The position numbers were made by a program, and so were the translations under genes. The notes under the pieces are model-generated. The model did not search any database. It worked only from the letters and a program-made list of their open reading frames with translations, and was not told where the DNA came from. From Ephemerocybe angulata (Eukaryota > Basidiomycota > Agaricomycetes > Agaricales > Psathyrellaceae): DNA of 64,000 nt. The stretch lies in NCBI GenBank assembly GCA_013368325.1, contig JAACJK010000059.1, positions 62,001 through 126,000 on the forward strand, given 5' to 3'. Below, piece after piece: positions 1 through 12,061 of the stretch; positions within the stretch are counted from its first letter, which is position 1; the number at the start of each line of letters is the position of its first letter.

Positions 1-1993
1 CGATACCAGTCGTCATTGTAGTGGTGAGTTCGAGGTGGCTGATTTGTGAGTGGTGGTGGTTCGGGATAGAATTGAAGGGTTAAAAAGGGTCCAAACCGAA
101 GTCTGGGGAATGTTGTCGAACTTTGTTAAGTGGCTTACCTAAGCCTAGTGTGTAGATAATTGACGCCCGGCATATGTATCTACAGTAGTCCTGAATAGAC
201 AGTACGGATATCCTCGCGAATTCGTCCCTAGAATTGAGTAGAATACCATTGACAGTTGACGTTTCTCATATGGGATCCCGGGTATAACGCGAAAATGTGG
301 GGAATGTCGATGAGTCCCGAAACCATGCAGGTGATCTCAAAGGTGTCCGTGGGAGAGACTGGAACGGTGGAGGTAGGCGCATGCTCAGGCTCGAGCAAGC
401 AGTCGGTACTTGATGACAGCGCTTTCTCCGAGGTCGCAGGAGCTAGCATTCTGTTCAATGTACACGATAAATATCGATAGGAAAGTGCTCGCGTTGCGCT
501 TCAAAAGCGAAGGAGCCTGAAAAGGAGGTCGTCTCTCAATCGAGCTGCAGCTCCGAGGATATGGGACAAATTAATGTGTATATCAGACAGGTGCAGGGCG
601 TAGCAGTGAATAGCCCGAAGCCTCTTCCATGAGATACTCCTTTGAAGCTAGTAGCTCTGCCCCGGAAAAGTCGATTTGTGCGCTTCCTCTCCAGCTTGAA
701 CTGGGCTGACCTAGGCGGTGCATAATCCGCGCAGCATGCCCATGCTCTCTTAAAGACTGAGCCTTTAGAGCCTTTATACTCAGATAGGGTCCCTATATAA
801 GTTTTTCAGCTTAATGAGGCTTAGTTCAGAGGAGAACTGCTCGAGTCGCGTCTCGATGCTAGGCCCCTATGTTTGGCCATCTCGGAACGGAAGTGAACGA
901 AACGGATCAAAGTTGCCTCGTGGCTTTGGCAAAATACCGAATTTCTTCGGAATTTCTGACTATTTCTGATGGACCCGTAAGAGTCTCTCAGCTGACCACA
1001 CCCACCTCATGAGGCGCCCACAGAACACCGTGAATTCCGATTGTTGCCTCAAGATAAGGCCTATAGGTACAGAAATAACCTCGGAGAATTGGGAGAAGAA
1101 GTTGTGCAGAGTGGGCTAATCGTTAGAAAGGTTGGGGAGGATGGCAAAGAAACGCGGTGATTGGGAAGTAATCAAAATGCGCTCTTTCTCGCCCTGCTTC
1201 GACCGAAAGAAAGGACGGCGAACTCGACTCATGGAATGCACATTGCAGACTCAATTCCCCGCCAGTTTCTCCATGCAGAGCCAATGCAGTTGCAAATCAC
1301 ACAATACATTCTTTGGACGAGGGAATTTGTGCGCTGAGTGGCAAGTTATCACAGCGACTGAATTGGCTCCATTGTCCTGGTTCCTCCTTGCTTCTAGGAC
1401 CGGAGCATCGAGGAAAGCTACCACCGAGGAGGGTATGAATCGCGCACTGAAATCCGTTTTCATTAACTTCGCCTGGCACCATCCTTCAGAACACTCCTAG
1501 CTGAACGCATTTTGATAAGGTTGTATCGACAGTTTGGCTCCTCCCATCGATCGAATCTGACATTCCCCGCAAACTCGCATCCTATAATCGTCCTTGACGT
1601 ACAAATCTCGCAGGGTGAGTTGTGTCCAGGTGTTTCCCTCGTCCCAAAAATCATCGTTTGTTGCTTTTGTAATCAGGATCCTTCCATATGGTGAAGCAAG
1701 AATAAGAATCTGTACCACTGTTGCAGTTCTGGCGAAGCGGCGGTAGGTGACCCATTGTCAGGCTTCGTCCGATTAAGTGGGTCGGAGCTTGGCCACCTTT
1801 TCCTAGCGATTCCCAAATCGTGGTACCATATCTCAATTGCCCCCTTCTAATCGCTCCGCTGTCCCGGGGCGGCCCAGGCACGGGCGACGGCCTTTCCAGC
1901 GCACTTGGCGTCCCGACTCTCCAGCTCCCTCCTTCCTCTTTCGTACATCTTCTCCGGGAAACAACAAATCTGCAGGGACATCATCACCAGCGC

Positions 1994-2000
1994 TATAAAA
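1994..2000 (+). promoter_or_regulatory. TATA box (distal) upstream of the Ser/Pro-rich small protein
   Basis: TATAAAA in a C/T-rich context about 240 bases upstream of the ATG at 2243. It may drive a transcript with a long leader, or be secondary to the closer TATA box at 2175. Confidence 0.4.
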
Positions 2001-2174
2001 CTCCACTCAACATGGACGAACAGACCCAACTCGAGCTCCCACTCACACCTGCTCTTCGCTGTCCGCCCAACTCCAACTCGTGCTCCACATATCTCGTGTC
2101 TGCTCCACCAGCCTCTTACCCTCCGTCTTCGTCGAGCCCTACCATATTCAGCACCCTTGCCTATCTGAGCACTG

Positions 2175-2180
2175 TATAAA
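2175..2180 (+). promoter_or_regulatory. TATA box (proximal) upstream of the Ser/Pro-rich small protein
   Basis: TATAAA lies 63 bases before the ATG at 2243 and is followed by pyrimidine-rich sequence. This spacing suits a fungal core promoter with a short leader. Confidence 0.5.
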
Positions 2181-2242
2181 GCAGCTCGGATTCTTCTAAC
2201 ATACATTCTCCACGTTCTCATTCAGAACCACATACAACCGCA

Positions 2243-2701
2243 ATGCCTCGCTCCTCCTCAGTATCATCGTCGGGCTCCAGCACCCCATCCCCATCGAGCT
2301 CGCCGAAGCTCTTAGGCTCGTTCGATCCATTCGCGGTCCACCCGTTCACGAACTACTCCGGCCCAAGCAAATCAAAGCACACCTCAGGCCACTCGAACCA
2401 CGTCCTGCCACACCCCTCTGCCCTGAGCCTCGACGGGCCAGCACCAAGCGTAGGCCCTCACTCGTCAACAGGATACCCAGCGTATCCCTCGGCCTCGTCA
2501 CATTCGTATTACAATCCTAACGGCAACCTGCACCAGCCTTCACCCGTTCCCGCTGGGTATCAGTGTCAGGCGTCACAAACACACCAGCATGGCGGCGCAC
2601 ACGGACACGCGGGACCGAAGCCCATCTTCGTGCCCTTCAGACAGGAGACGTCGTCGCCTGACTTGTCCGACGTCTTGCGGCGGAAGCGCATGGGGCTTTG
2701 A
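2243..2701 (+). CDS. Small Ser/Pro/His-rich protein with conserved basic C-terminal tail (unknown function)
   Basis: This is a single-exon frame of 152 codons. The first ~125 residues are low complexity: Ser/Pro runs, then Tyr/Ser/Pro and His/Gly-rich stretches, which should be disordered. The last ~25 residues look different and carry a motif of the form PIFVPFRQETSSPDL followed by a basic end (LRRKR). From memory, agaricomycete genomes encode several small disordered proteins ending in this kind of IFVPF...SPDL...KKK tail, so the tail is probably the functional part. There is no signal peptide, membrane segment or catalytic motif. Two TATA boxes upstream and the C/T-rich leader support expression. 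Function is unknown. Confidence 0.72.
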   Translation: MPRSSSVSSSGSSTPSPSSSPKLLGSFDPFAVHPFTNYSGPSKSKHTSGHSNHVLPHPSALSLDGPAPSVGPHSSTGYPAYPSASSHSYYNPNGNLHQPSPVPAGYQCQASQTHQHGGAHGHAGPKPIFVPFRQETSSPDLSDVLRRKRMGL

Positions 2702-5700
2702 TTTCCATCGCTCCGCTTCCATACGCTCCCCTCGAGCTATGTAGGACTGGGCTTTCCAGGGTGCTTCTCTCTATTGGACGCGGCAAACGATGATGTATTA
2801 GTCGCGAGTCGTGTCTTTAGAGGTGGCACCCCTATCCCTGGGTGCAAGTCTCGCTTCTTTCCTATCTTCGCAAACCCACTCCACGAACACCTGTTCTCTT
2901 CACGCCATCCCTTATACCACCGTCCTCGAAACATACCCCGCATTCTTCCATACCCCACAAACAGCCTTCCTCTTCCACTCGTTCCCCTGGTCACCGGGCA
3001 AGATTAAGCTTTCCCCGGTGCTTCTTCAGGCGCTCCGACCTCGGTGGATGGATCCCTGACGTTGGGCGTGTCGACATCATCCGTCATACACACCCTATCA
3101 GGTCGGGTTCTCTGGGTGCATTGGCACCCTTGGGCGTCTACCCCACGGACGTCGGGAGGCTTGTGTTTTCCTCCCTCTTCTCCTCCACCAATCTCCTGTT
3201 GGATTCAATTCATCATTCATGTCATGAACGATCGCATTACGCTTTCCTTCACGCTCTAGGCATTCAGTTGCTCCCCTCTTATCTTGACCACATGGCTTCC
3301 TTGCATCATAGTCTATCGCATTGCATTGGCATCTTTTATCTCTTCCTTATCTTGTATCATCATTGTAGTATCCTAGCGCTATTCTTGGCGGCATTTTCGG
3401 AGACGTCAGTGCTCCATAAAATTATTACTCGATATCCACTCAACTTCGTTCATGAACATCACCTCAAACTCAATGGACTTCAAACTTGTTTGGGCTGAGG
3501 ACTCCGGCGTCTTAGCAGTGTGCTGATCTTTGGCGCCCAACTCAGACTGCGACCGCAAATCGTGACTGTGCAGCCTCAAACAAATCACAATGAGGAGTCG
3601 GACGTCGAAGGATGGTGCTCCTCCGTTTCATTACCGTCAAATAAACTTGGCTCGATCAATAGCATCGTAATTTCAGCTCTCGATCCATGAAGCGCCGTTT
3701 AGCTTTAAGGGGGAAGAAAAGCACCTCGACAATAGCCCTCAATAGCCTTCTTACCACAATTGTAGAACTTCGTTGTTGCTTTGAACCCAATTCAATGGTC
3801 CAATGGACAGGATGCAAGCAGGCACCAAGTTGAATCAAATATTGGACACAACCTCGTTGCTGCCATGCGCGTTGCTGTAATACGGACAAAACAAACACCG
3901 TCATTCAGGCGGAAGGAGTACGATACTTGGCCAGGGTAGATCTGCAAGACCCGCCCGACGATGCAGACATCTCCTGACCCACATCTATCATCGCCGCCGA
4001 CACCCAGCAGTGGGAAGAACACACCACACAACCCTACGCCCAACTCACAAGGTCTCTCCGGACTTTCACGATATTTCTCTTAAATGCAGTTAGAACCCAA
4101 GAGTACGGTCGCCCTGGGTGGTCGCCGGTCGGCCGAGCGCCGTCGGGAGCGCATGCGCTATCTTGTGGTCCACTGATCCTCATCAATTCGAATTACTAGG
4201 AGTGGTCATGAGCTCGGTAGACCGACTGATACCCCAGGCCTAGATTCCCCGACCCTCCCCAGCAGGTACCCTCCTACCTAATACGCTCTGTGATAGTCAG
4301 GTCAACACTCGCTTGGCTCTGATCAAGCGAGGTCAGATTCCCTCAAATTCCCCGCGGTGCGTCGCTTATCATTAGAGCGAGCTTCGAGGAGGGATGTGTC
4401 AGGGTACATAGATGCACCCACATTAAACACCTGCACGGTGCATAATACCTGCGAGGAAGATGATGTCCCAGAGACGTCAGATCGCTGGGGAAATTGACTC
4501 TTTCTAAATGGGTTTGACTCCTTGCTGAGGACCTCCTCGGTGCACACCTTCCTCCTATGGAAAGCACCTTAGACGCCTTAGACCCCGGCCGCGTGTTTTT
4601 GTGAGTTGGAACTTGGACGCCGCTGGCGCAGGCAATTGCACTGATAAGTGCTACATGCACAATGGGATGACCGTGCAGGGTGTATTGCCTGTCGTTTGGC
4701 ATGCACATTCGCACCGTCATTCGCGGGGACTCCCTGCGCGACGAAGCGCCCAAATACAGCAGGTCTGCACCAGCACCAGATTTTCGCCTCGAACAACGGC
4801 ATTCTGTGGGGAAGGGATGTATGTAAGATGCGAGGAAACGTCTTCGAGCAAGCGATTGAATAAGGATCTTACCTGGGGAAGCGACGCTTTCGGTGCGGGG
4901 TACGGGTTTGTATTGGATTTTGAAGTCGCTTCTGGATCCTCGAAGAGTCAGAGCTTATTGGCCACATATTTGGGTCGACTGTGGAGCAAGCTTCAATTAA
5001 ATGCCCCACGGTGAGTTAGAAAGGGAAAGAGATTGAAGAATAAGGCAATCGGTGTTTATGCTCGTATTAATTGGTCAGGGTGGCTTCTATGGACCCTTCG
5101 TGGATTGGAAAATGTGACTGACTCGCTTCGCTGTGTGTGGCTTCGGAGACAGGTCAAGTCCCGGAGACGATTGGTCTCGTGAGTCGTGAGGCTTTCATTG
5201 ACAAACTGCATCGAAAGACGTTCTCAGCGGTCGGAAGACAACCCGGTAGTCCGACCAGGATACGCCAAATTTACTTCAAGAGACCTGTTGATATGTCAAC
5301 ACGGAACTAGCTGAAACAGAGAAAAACAGAAGCCCTCACTCGCCTACAAAGTCATCAGACCGATTTTTACGTCTTCAAGCGTGTCATGCGACCTCGTCTT
5401 CCCCAAAGGCTTATTTCAACGGACAAGAGATCGGGCGAACCAAGGCAGGATTGCCCCGCCACCTCCGCGCCACAGGATCAACTGCGGGGTAGCTGCCCCA
5501 GATATATCAGGTCTGACCCGACGCGGCGGACAAGTCGCGATTCCCATATCGTCCTCCCGCGTTACCCATTGTCATGCACCTCGGACTTTGAGTAATCTGA
5601 CCATGATAACGCTCGGGCCTCGTTCGATGACGATATACGGGTATTATTGACCAATTCCGACTTCTCCAATTTGACCAACTTGGTGGCCAACCAACGGTAT

Positions 5701-6432
5701 CGCTCGAATTTGACCAAGACGGCGAGGTCCACCGGAAGGCTGACCTGAAGTAGGACGTCAAACGCAACCTCCTCTATCTTATCAATTTGAGTGGTAGTTG
5801 ACCCGAGCGGTTCCAAAGATAATCCAAGGGGCGAGACTGGCATTATCGTATTTCCTCAGCGGCGAACTCACCAGACTTCCCAGGTCTTGAAAAATCGGCA
5901 AGTGTATACCACTCACCCGCGACCTCTGCGGAAGTGCTGCTACAAGGAGAAAGAGTGAGATCCGAGTCCAAATCAACGGAGGCAACGCACGAGGCCTCAC
6001 CAGATGAGCGGGTCGAACTCCTCGCCCGATCTGGTGCACTCACTTAACAGCATATGCCGCAGCCAAGATCGCCTCGATTCGGGAGACAAAGTTTGAGAAG
6101 GTAGAATCATCTACTCCTTGTCCACCAAGTCACAGATTGCCTTCTAGAGTTCCCAGTCACAGTGAAGGTATGAGCATGGATTGCCGGTGGGTACACGCAC
6201 GATACTCGGTGTGTTTCGCTTCTCAGACATTGAAGAAAAAATTCTGATTGAAGGGCATGGGGAACATGGAGCAGTGGTCGAAGCAAATATCGACACGAGG
6301 CTTGATTCTGAGCTTCGTATCCAAGGTGAAGGTAAATCGGAAGGCAAACATGGTTTAGGGTTGCATCCAGAGACCTGAAAAAGCGATGGAAAAGAGGGTC
6401 AAAGCACCCTCGAACCACATTCAAGGGTCACC
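2702..6432. other. 3.7 kb region without a supported gene
   Basis: From 2702 to about 3430 the plus strand is pyrimidine-rich with T-rich blocks, as expected for a long 3' untranslated region of the small protein gene. A 218-codon open frame at 2842-3498 follows this composition and has no protein character. From 3430 to 6432 there are only short conflicting frames. A minus-strand frame at 5562-5843 has a mildly protein-like stretch, and another lies near 6230-6360. Neither can be extended with credible splice sites into a known family, so a decayed gene is possible but not shown. Confidence 0.45.
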
Positions 6433-7596
6433 TCACGCCATCTCCACATCCTGGGCACCATGAGCAGGGGCCCCGGTAGAGGGCTCTGAGCCGGCCGTAG
6501 GCTCGGAATCGCCCATGAATGCGTCGATCTCCTTGTCAAGGTCTTCAGCCGTCTTCGGTTTCTTCGACTCTCGTCCACCCCTTCCGCCTTTGTTCTTGGG
6601 CCCACCCCTGGCACTGGGCTGGTGCTGACCTCTTGATCTGATGGGCCCCACTCCACGCCCCCCTGCGCCTCGAGGCCCGGTGCTGTTAACGTTCCACTGG
6701 ATTTAGGTTTGTGGTTCAAGAGAAACGGTTGAATAGAAGCTACTGACGGGGTTCTGGAAGCATCTGTATCGTCTCTGGCAACTCTGGCAAGGAGAGGAGG
6801 CTTCTCGATTCGGTTCAGCAGCGAGAGGGTGGAGGGCGGGGCGCTTGCGATTCTTCGTGGCGCGATGGGAGGCCTGGAGGCAATCTTGATGGACATGGGT
6901 TGGCCTATATTGTTGTTTGGAGCTTAATGACACGGTAGAGTGAGACATGGGAGTGGGGCTCACCTTTGGCGAGAATCCCGTCGAATTGGTTCTTTGCCCG
7001 CGTCGCTTCGGCGTTCGTCTCGAAGGTGACGATGGCGCTACCGAGGGACCGTCCACTGCCGTCGTACTGTTGTTGTGTCGAATCACGGTGCCGAGGAAGA
7101 TTGTGGTGAGAGTTCATATAAAAGTAAGAGCGGCCGGGGTTATGTTGGCAAACTTGTCATATCGTAGGAGGAAACTCGGTGGCGAGTCGTACCCTGACTA
7201 AAGGTTCACGGACGAGCGTGCCTATTTGACCAAAGATGACCTAGAGGTAGCGTACGTATGGTTAGACTATGTTGTGTTTCGACGTAGGGCGAAAGCAAGG
7301 ACAACAAGAAGGAACAAAGGAATGAAACGCACGGTGAGGTCTTTGGGAGTAACTTCATAATGTAGGTTGGACACCTCCAACCTAGTCCCTGGGCCTTCTC
7401 CTGGTCTTTCTGCCGCTATTGGTGCGGCCTTGCGTGTAGTTGCTCCTGGGAATCTGTCGTGTTGCCATTGGCCGGTCGCCATGTCTCCTGCTGGGCGCTA
7501 AACCAGATGTGACTATTAGACCTCTGAGCTGGATTGAGCTCCGAGAGTCAGACTCACGGAGTAGGGCTTTCTTGCTCCTGGTCTTATATATGACAT
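6433..7596 (-). CDS. YRA1: Aly/REF-type mRNA export adaptor (Yra1/THOC4 family)
   Basis: Aly/REF proteins bind mRNA through an RRM, recruit the helicase UAP56/Sub2 and hand the mRNP to the export receptor, acting in the nucleus with TREX. Five exons join in frame: 7596-7558, 7497-7333, then pieces near 7245-7198, 7081-6985 and 6905-6433. The RRM reads LEVSNLHYEVTPKDLT (RNP2), VIFGQIGTLVREP, then SLGSAIVTFETNAEA (RNP1-like). A Gly/Arg-rich segment follows. The C-terminus has KKPKTAEDLDKEIDAFMGD, the short helical box of Yra1/Aly that binds Sub2/UAP56. The first exon gives a 13-residue Arg/Pro-rich start. I did not find a clear N-terminal copy of the UAP56 box, so a further upstream exon is possible. 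The last intron has two candidate donors; the one keeping the Gly-Arg frame is preferred. Confidence 0.85.
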
Positions 7597-8563
7597 GGCT
7601 ACGGAGAGGGTGTTGGTGAAAAGAAATCGGTCAACTTGAGTGTCGTGGTCAAAGGTGTGTGGTCGCTGTCGATGAATGGAAGGTGTAGGCAGCGTGTGAC
7701 ATTGACAAAAGGGTTGGATTTACCATCTAATCTTATCTTATCTAACTGGTCTGCTCCAGGTAACGAGACAGAATCCCTACGAAGTACATCCTCCGTATGT
7801 CCCCATTTCTTTTGAATATGCCACTTTCTCGCAACCATATGAAGCTCCAGACGGTGCCTTTTTGTCCTCTGTGCGTCGATAGGATTCAGACTGGGTCACT
7901 ACATACCTATGATAATACTGGCGAGTCCCGGTCTTCATTATCCACTCATGGGTACTTTTCCATCGTTTCCACGCTAACGAGTGCCCAGGCGCCCATAAGT
8001 AGCAGAGGATTTACTTACGGGATATTTATCTTCTAGCTCGAGGAGCCAGGGTTGCCCTAGGTTTCCGTTCTTCTTCCAGATGTCGACGATTCATTTCCAA
8101 GCCTGAGGATATTAAGCGCCCAAATGACGCCTTGCCCTCGTACCTTACTGGTCTGAGGATTTGGCCTCAGTAAATGAGTTCCAGGCCTAAAGTAACCGGC
8201 AAGTCAGACTCATTTTCCAATTAATGCTCCTCGTAGAAAGCAGGCCCTGCCCGAGTTGTCGGAAGCCGTCGTAAACATGGCGAACTTGAGCGGGTCCAAC
8301 CAAAGATTCCCGCATACCTCAAACGGAACGCTTCTGATAATCTTGCTCAGTGTGCACGGACGACTCAGACAATATTCAGAATTTACCGTAGATTTGCAGC
8401 TGATCATCGTGGCGTGGTGCCGCTGCGAACAGGCACGGGCTGTGTGGGACCGGCGTAAGTACTCCCTACCAAGCTTTAGACTCCGACGCAGCTCACTCAT
8501 TATGTCCTCCTACCACCACCCCATACCCTCCCTTCATTTTCTTTAACCTTTATAATTCTTCAA
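7597..8563. other. Intergenic region between divergent genes, no gene seen
   Basis: This is the shared upstream region of the minus-strand Aly gene and the plus-strand F-box-like gene. The short frames present lack protein character. The 60 bases before 8564 are C/T-rich, consistent with the leader of the F-box-like gene. Confidence 0.5.
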
Positions 8564-10218
8564 ATGCGCAAGTGGCTGCAGAAGCTCAAGAAGCGGACTA
8601 CGGTCGACGATGGGAGCCTCGACGATTCCGGATCCAGGCCCAGGGGGTCTGCAGACGACACTAGGATAACGCGGTCCTTCTCGTCTGCCGGGCTCTTAGA
8701 TGGTCCCAAAGGATACCAACCCTCCTACCAGGAGCTTCCTGTGATTCCCGTCTGGAAAGCACCACCGCGCACTAACAAACCACTGCCTTCTCCATCGACG
8801 TTTGATACGTCGAAGCCACTACCCAAGATTCGCCATGAAAGTCTCCCTGGTCCGACGACCACGCCTTTCCCCTTCCCCACCGAATTAATGTTCTTACTCA
8901 TCGACAACTACATATCCCAAGAATTACAGACATTATTGAACCTCGGACGAGCACTCCCAGCCTTGCGACACCAGTGTTGGACCCATGCATTCCGCTCCGT
9001 GAAGATCTTCATCCGACAACGAGAAATCGAGCGCAAGATGACGTCGAGCAATGTCGACCTCTTTCTCCAACTCCTATCCAGGACGCCCGAGATCTACCCC
9101 TACATTTGCGAACTCGATGTCGAAGACCGCGGGCGGCTGGTGTGGCATCACCGTGGACTCTTATCAAGCAGCCAGGAGGACTTGACCACCCTTTCCTTAC
9201 TTCTCGTCCAAACACAGCGGATGACGAAGCTCAAGAGCTTCCGGATCACATCATCCATCGTGTGGACCAACCTGCCCATTCACGTTAAAGAAGCCTTCTT
9301 TGCCATGTTCAATTCGCCCACCCTCTCGGAAATATCATTGTCCGGAATCCTCCTCCCTGTCAACCTCCTTGCATTAGTCAAGAATCTGCAGGTGGTCGAC
9401 TTCCAGACAGGAGGGGTGGGTCCGCCCAAATTTCACCAGTCTGTCGCCTATGCGCGTCCGAAGCAGGTGGATGCTCTGAAGATCCGGGATAGGAACCCGT
9501 TCTCAAACCCGATGTCCGTCCTTGGGTTCTCTGACCATTCGTTCAAACCATTCTCCCTAGCACATCTGAAAAGTCTGGAGATATGTCTACCGGGGAAGAG
9601 CCTCGAGACAGTTCAGGATGGTCTGAAGCTCTGCCAGAGCTTGGAAGTCTTCAAGATCTTTGTCGGGACTGCGGGTGGATGTGAGTTGCCTGATGACTAT
9701 TTCTGGTCGTAATCGCTGACAATTTGCCGATAGTGCCACATCCGCTTATCCTGGACTGCCTTCCAAGCCTTAAATCTTTGACCCTAGCTGCGGACATTAC
9801 GAATATCCTTGATTCGGCGATTCGGTTCGACTGGGTGGTCAACCTGCTCGAGTCGATACCCGCCACCTCCTCACTGCAAGAGGTCATTCTACTTATCCGC
9901 ACTCCCAGTTTGGAACAGGGGAAACAGTGTGAATGGGGAGTTCTTGACGCAATTTTTGAACCTCCTTCGAAACCAAAGCTCCTCAACACCCCAGTTAGGG
10001 ATGACCTTACGGAGGAGGAACCGCACGCACAGTGGCCTTCCCTCGGGTTATTCAAGATTGTGTGGTGCACGGCGCGATCGCAGGATGTCCACGAGAATCG
10101 GAACGAAGACTTCCTCGCCCACCTACCTATTTTCATGCCACATCTCGACAAGAGGGGTGTCCTGAAAATGCAGACGACTTATTCTGACACGCAATACAAT
10201 TTTTGGACGTACACGTAG
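8564..10218 (+). CDS. F-box-like/LRR-type hypothetical protein
   Basis: Two exons, 8564-9680 and 9734-10218, flank a 53-base intron (GTGAGT...GATAG, phase 1). The product is about 534 residues. The N-terminus (1-95) is basic and Ser/Pro-rich, probably disordered. Around residues 103-145 lies an F-box-like helix run (FPTELMFLLIDNYISQELQ), followed by irregular leucine-rich stretches such as LKSLEICLPGKSLETV and CLPSLKSLTLAADI. This layout is typical of the large agaricomycete families of F-box/LRR-like proteins, which would link a substrate to an SCF ubiquitin ligase through Skp1. The F-box is weak, so adaptor function is inferred. It sits in tandem with a second F-box protein at 10505, but the two are not close copies. 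Confidence 0.75.
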
Positions 10219-10504
10219 TAGCTGGGTTGCGACGTGGAGATTTGTAGCTTATTCTTGTAGTGATTTTGAGTTTTCTCGGGAGACTGGAGATGCTTTGCTG
10301 GACTTTTAATTGTATGTACTATCTAATGGGAGTGGTGTGTAATCAATGGTTGGACCTCAAGCTTCAAGGCCTCAAGTGATAGGACCGTCATAGTTTAAAA
10401 TTAGCGCTTCTTTAACAGGCGCCCATGCTGAGTCAACTTAATCACCGCGCTGTGATCTAAAGTGCACACCTTTCATTCCAACCACAACTCCTCACTCCCG
10501 CGAA
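10219..10504. other. Short intergenic gap between two tandem F-box genes
   Basis: This 286-base gap has a T-rich 3' flank after 10219 and a C/A-rich leader just before 10505. No gene or obvious TATA box is seen. Confidence 0.4.
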
Positions 10505-11931
10505 ATGTCTATAGCTGCCCTCCCAAAGGAAATCTTAGACAAGATTGTAGACCACATAGCAGAAGTCCCAGCTGACGTCTACCCGTCGAAGAAACCTCTG
10601 AAGGCAGTCGCGCTATCAGCACGCTGCTTTCTACACCGATGCCAGTCGCACCTATTCCGGGATATCAGCATTCCAACCACGGGGATCCCAACCTCCCTCC
10701 TCGACGTTCTTGAAACAAAGCCGGGCCTTCTCAAACACGTCCGCAAACTCGTCGTCTGGCTCAACATCACATCCCAGCCCCTTTCACAGCAGCGGGCGCT
10801 ACTGAGAGTTGCAGAGCACCTTGAAGGGTTGGATCGCCTCTTGCTCATCTCTTCCAACCACAAAGGCGACTGTTCATGGAACTATCTGGGACCTGTACGA
10901 CGGGCTGCAATCACGAAGATGTTCAAGGAGCAGCCGCTCGTCCATCTGACTCTGTGTGGAATTTTGGACCTCCCGTTCCACCTCGTCGCGTCTCTCCCTC
11001 ACCTCCAGACGGTCCATCTAGCTCAAGCTGTCACATTCTTGGGAGCGGATGAGCTTTCCGTGCAGTGGAAGCTCGTTTCGCTGCGGTGCAACCAACTGGC
11101 ATACCAGGCCCTCCCAGCGCTGTTGTCTCTGAATGCGCCGGCGGTATCCAACTCGTTGGTCTACCTGCAGCTTCAGGTGCCAACTCTTGAGGGGCACAAG
11201 GCAACTTGGAAGATTCTCATATGTGCAGGGGATAGTCCATTGGAGCTGCTCAGAATTGAGTACGCAAGAACCTATGAGCTCAGCACCAATATCTGTGAGT
11301 AACTTACACCTATCTGGCCTCAGAGCACTATCTCGGGGGGCTGATACACATCATCAATCGGCGTTTAACAGTATCCCAGAGCCTGAACGAGGCGATACTG
11401 AGGAACCACACACTCCCCACCTACAGTTGTCTTCGATACATCGACATCCAACTCTACTCTATCGGTGACAACTCTGCCACGAATGTGGGCGGTGGCGGCG
11501 CCCTCTCCTCCCCATCCTCCATCCCCCGATTCCTCCACAAGATGCTGGGCCAAAACCCGCAGCCGGCTCTCCAAATTCGCACTGACTGGATGATCAACGA
11601 GGACCCGACGTCCCAGCTCGCGCATGCCACCCTAATCGACCGCGACAGAGGATGGGGTCTAGTGGACGACACACTTTCAGACTCGAAACTCTTCCCCTGC
11701 CTGCAGGCTGTGCGCGTGCGCTCGGACATGACTCCGCCGCCCGAGGCGGAAATCACGGGGACGACGGCTGCAGCTGTGATAACCAAAATCCGGCTGGAAA
11801 CGTCTTCTGCGCTGTATAAAACGGGAGAAGCTGTGAAAGCGTTTGATGTGGGATACGAGGATGGGGACAGGATGTTCGATGTCATTGCAAAGCCGCTCCT
11901 CGCGACGGAGAAGAAATTCATTAGGATCTAG
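10505..11931 (+). CDS. F-box domain protein
   Basis: Two exons, 10505-11294 and 11372-11931, are joined over a 77-base GTGAGT...AACAG intron in phase 1, giving about 450 residues. The F-box is at the very N-terminus (LPKEILDKIVDHIAEV, residues ~6-21, then a conserved Leu/Cys-rich helix around ALSARCFLHRCQSHLF). This is the standard start of fungal F-box proteins that bind Skp1. The rest is leucine-rich with paired 'LPHLQTVHL' type strands, likely a substrate-binding LRR-like fold. The substrate is unknown. The ATG at 10505 places the F-box at residue 6 and is the natural start. Confidence 0.82.
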
Positions 11932-12061
11932 TTCATCTCCCTGCGCGCCCACCGCCGAAGGAAACCACTGCAGGGTCTGAAAGGTACAGAGTTAAAAAGG
12001 TCTAAATTTACCATAAATAAGTTACTTGTACACCACGAATCCACAACGATTGATGACTCTA

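Larger units (their letters stand above)
1..2242. other. Intergenic region, no convincing gene; right part is the leader of the next gene
   Basis: I see no reading frame here that looks like protein on either strand. All open frames are short, overlap on opposite strands and show no family motif. The last ~420 bases (about 1820-2242) become strongly C/T-rich on the plus strand, as fungal promoters and 5' leaders do, and contain two TATA boxes. The left edge could hold the end of a gene lying outside the window, but nothing recognisable is present. Confidence 0.5.

Noticed and set aside
2842..3498. 218-codon plus-strand open frame
   Set aside because: Pyrimidine-rich, overlaps other open frames, no domain; better explained as a 3' untranslated region.
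4343..5014. Overlapping open frames of ~136 codons on both strands
   Set aside because: Neither has codon pattern, splice context or family similarity, and they exclude each other.
5507..6043. Minus-strand frames with a mildly protein-like stretch
   Set aside because: Could not be extended by credible splice sites or matched to a family; kept only as a possible relic in the region note.
8564..11931. The two F-box genes as a recent tandem duplication
   Set aside because: Apart from the general F-box/LRR layout and one phase-1 intron each, their sequences are not similar by eye.
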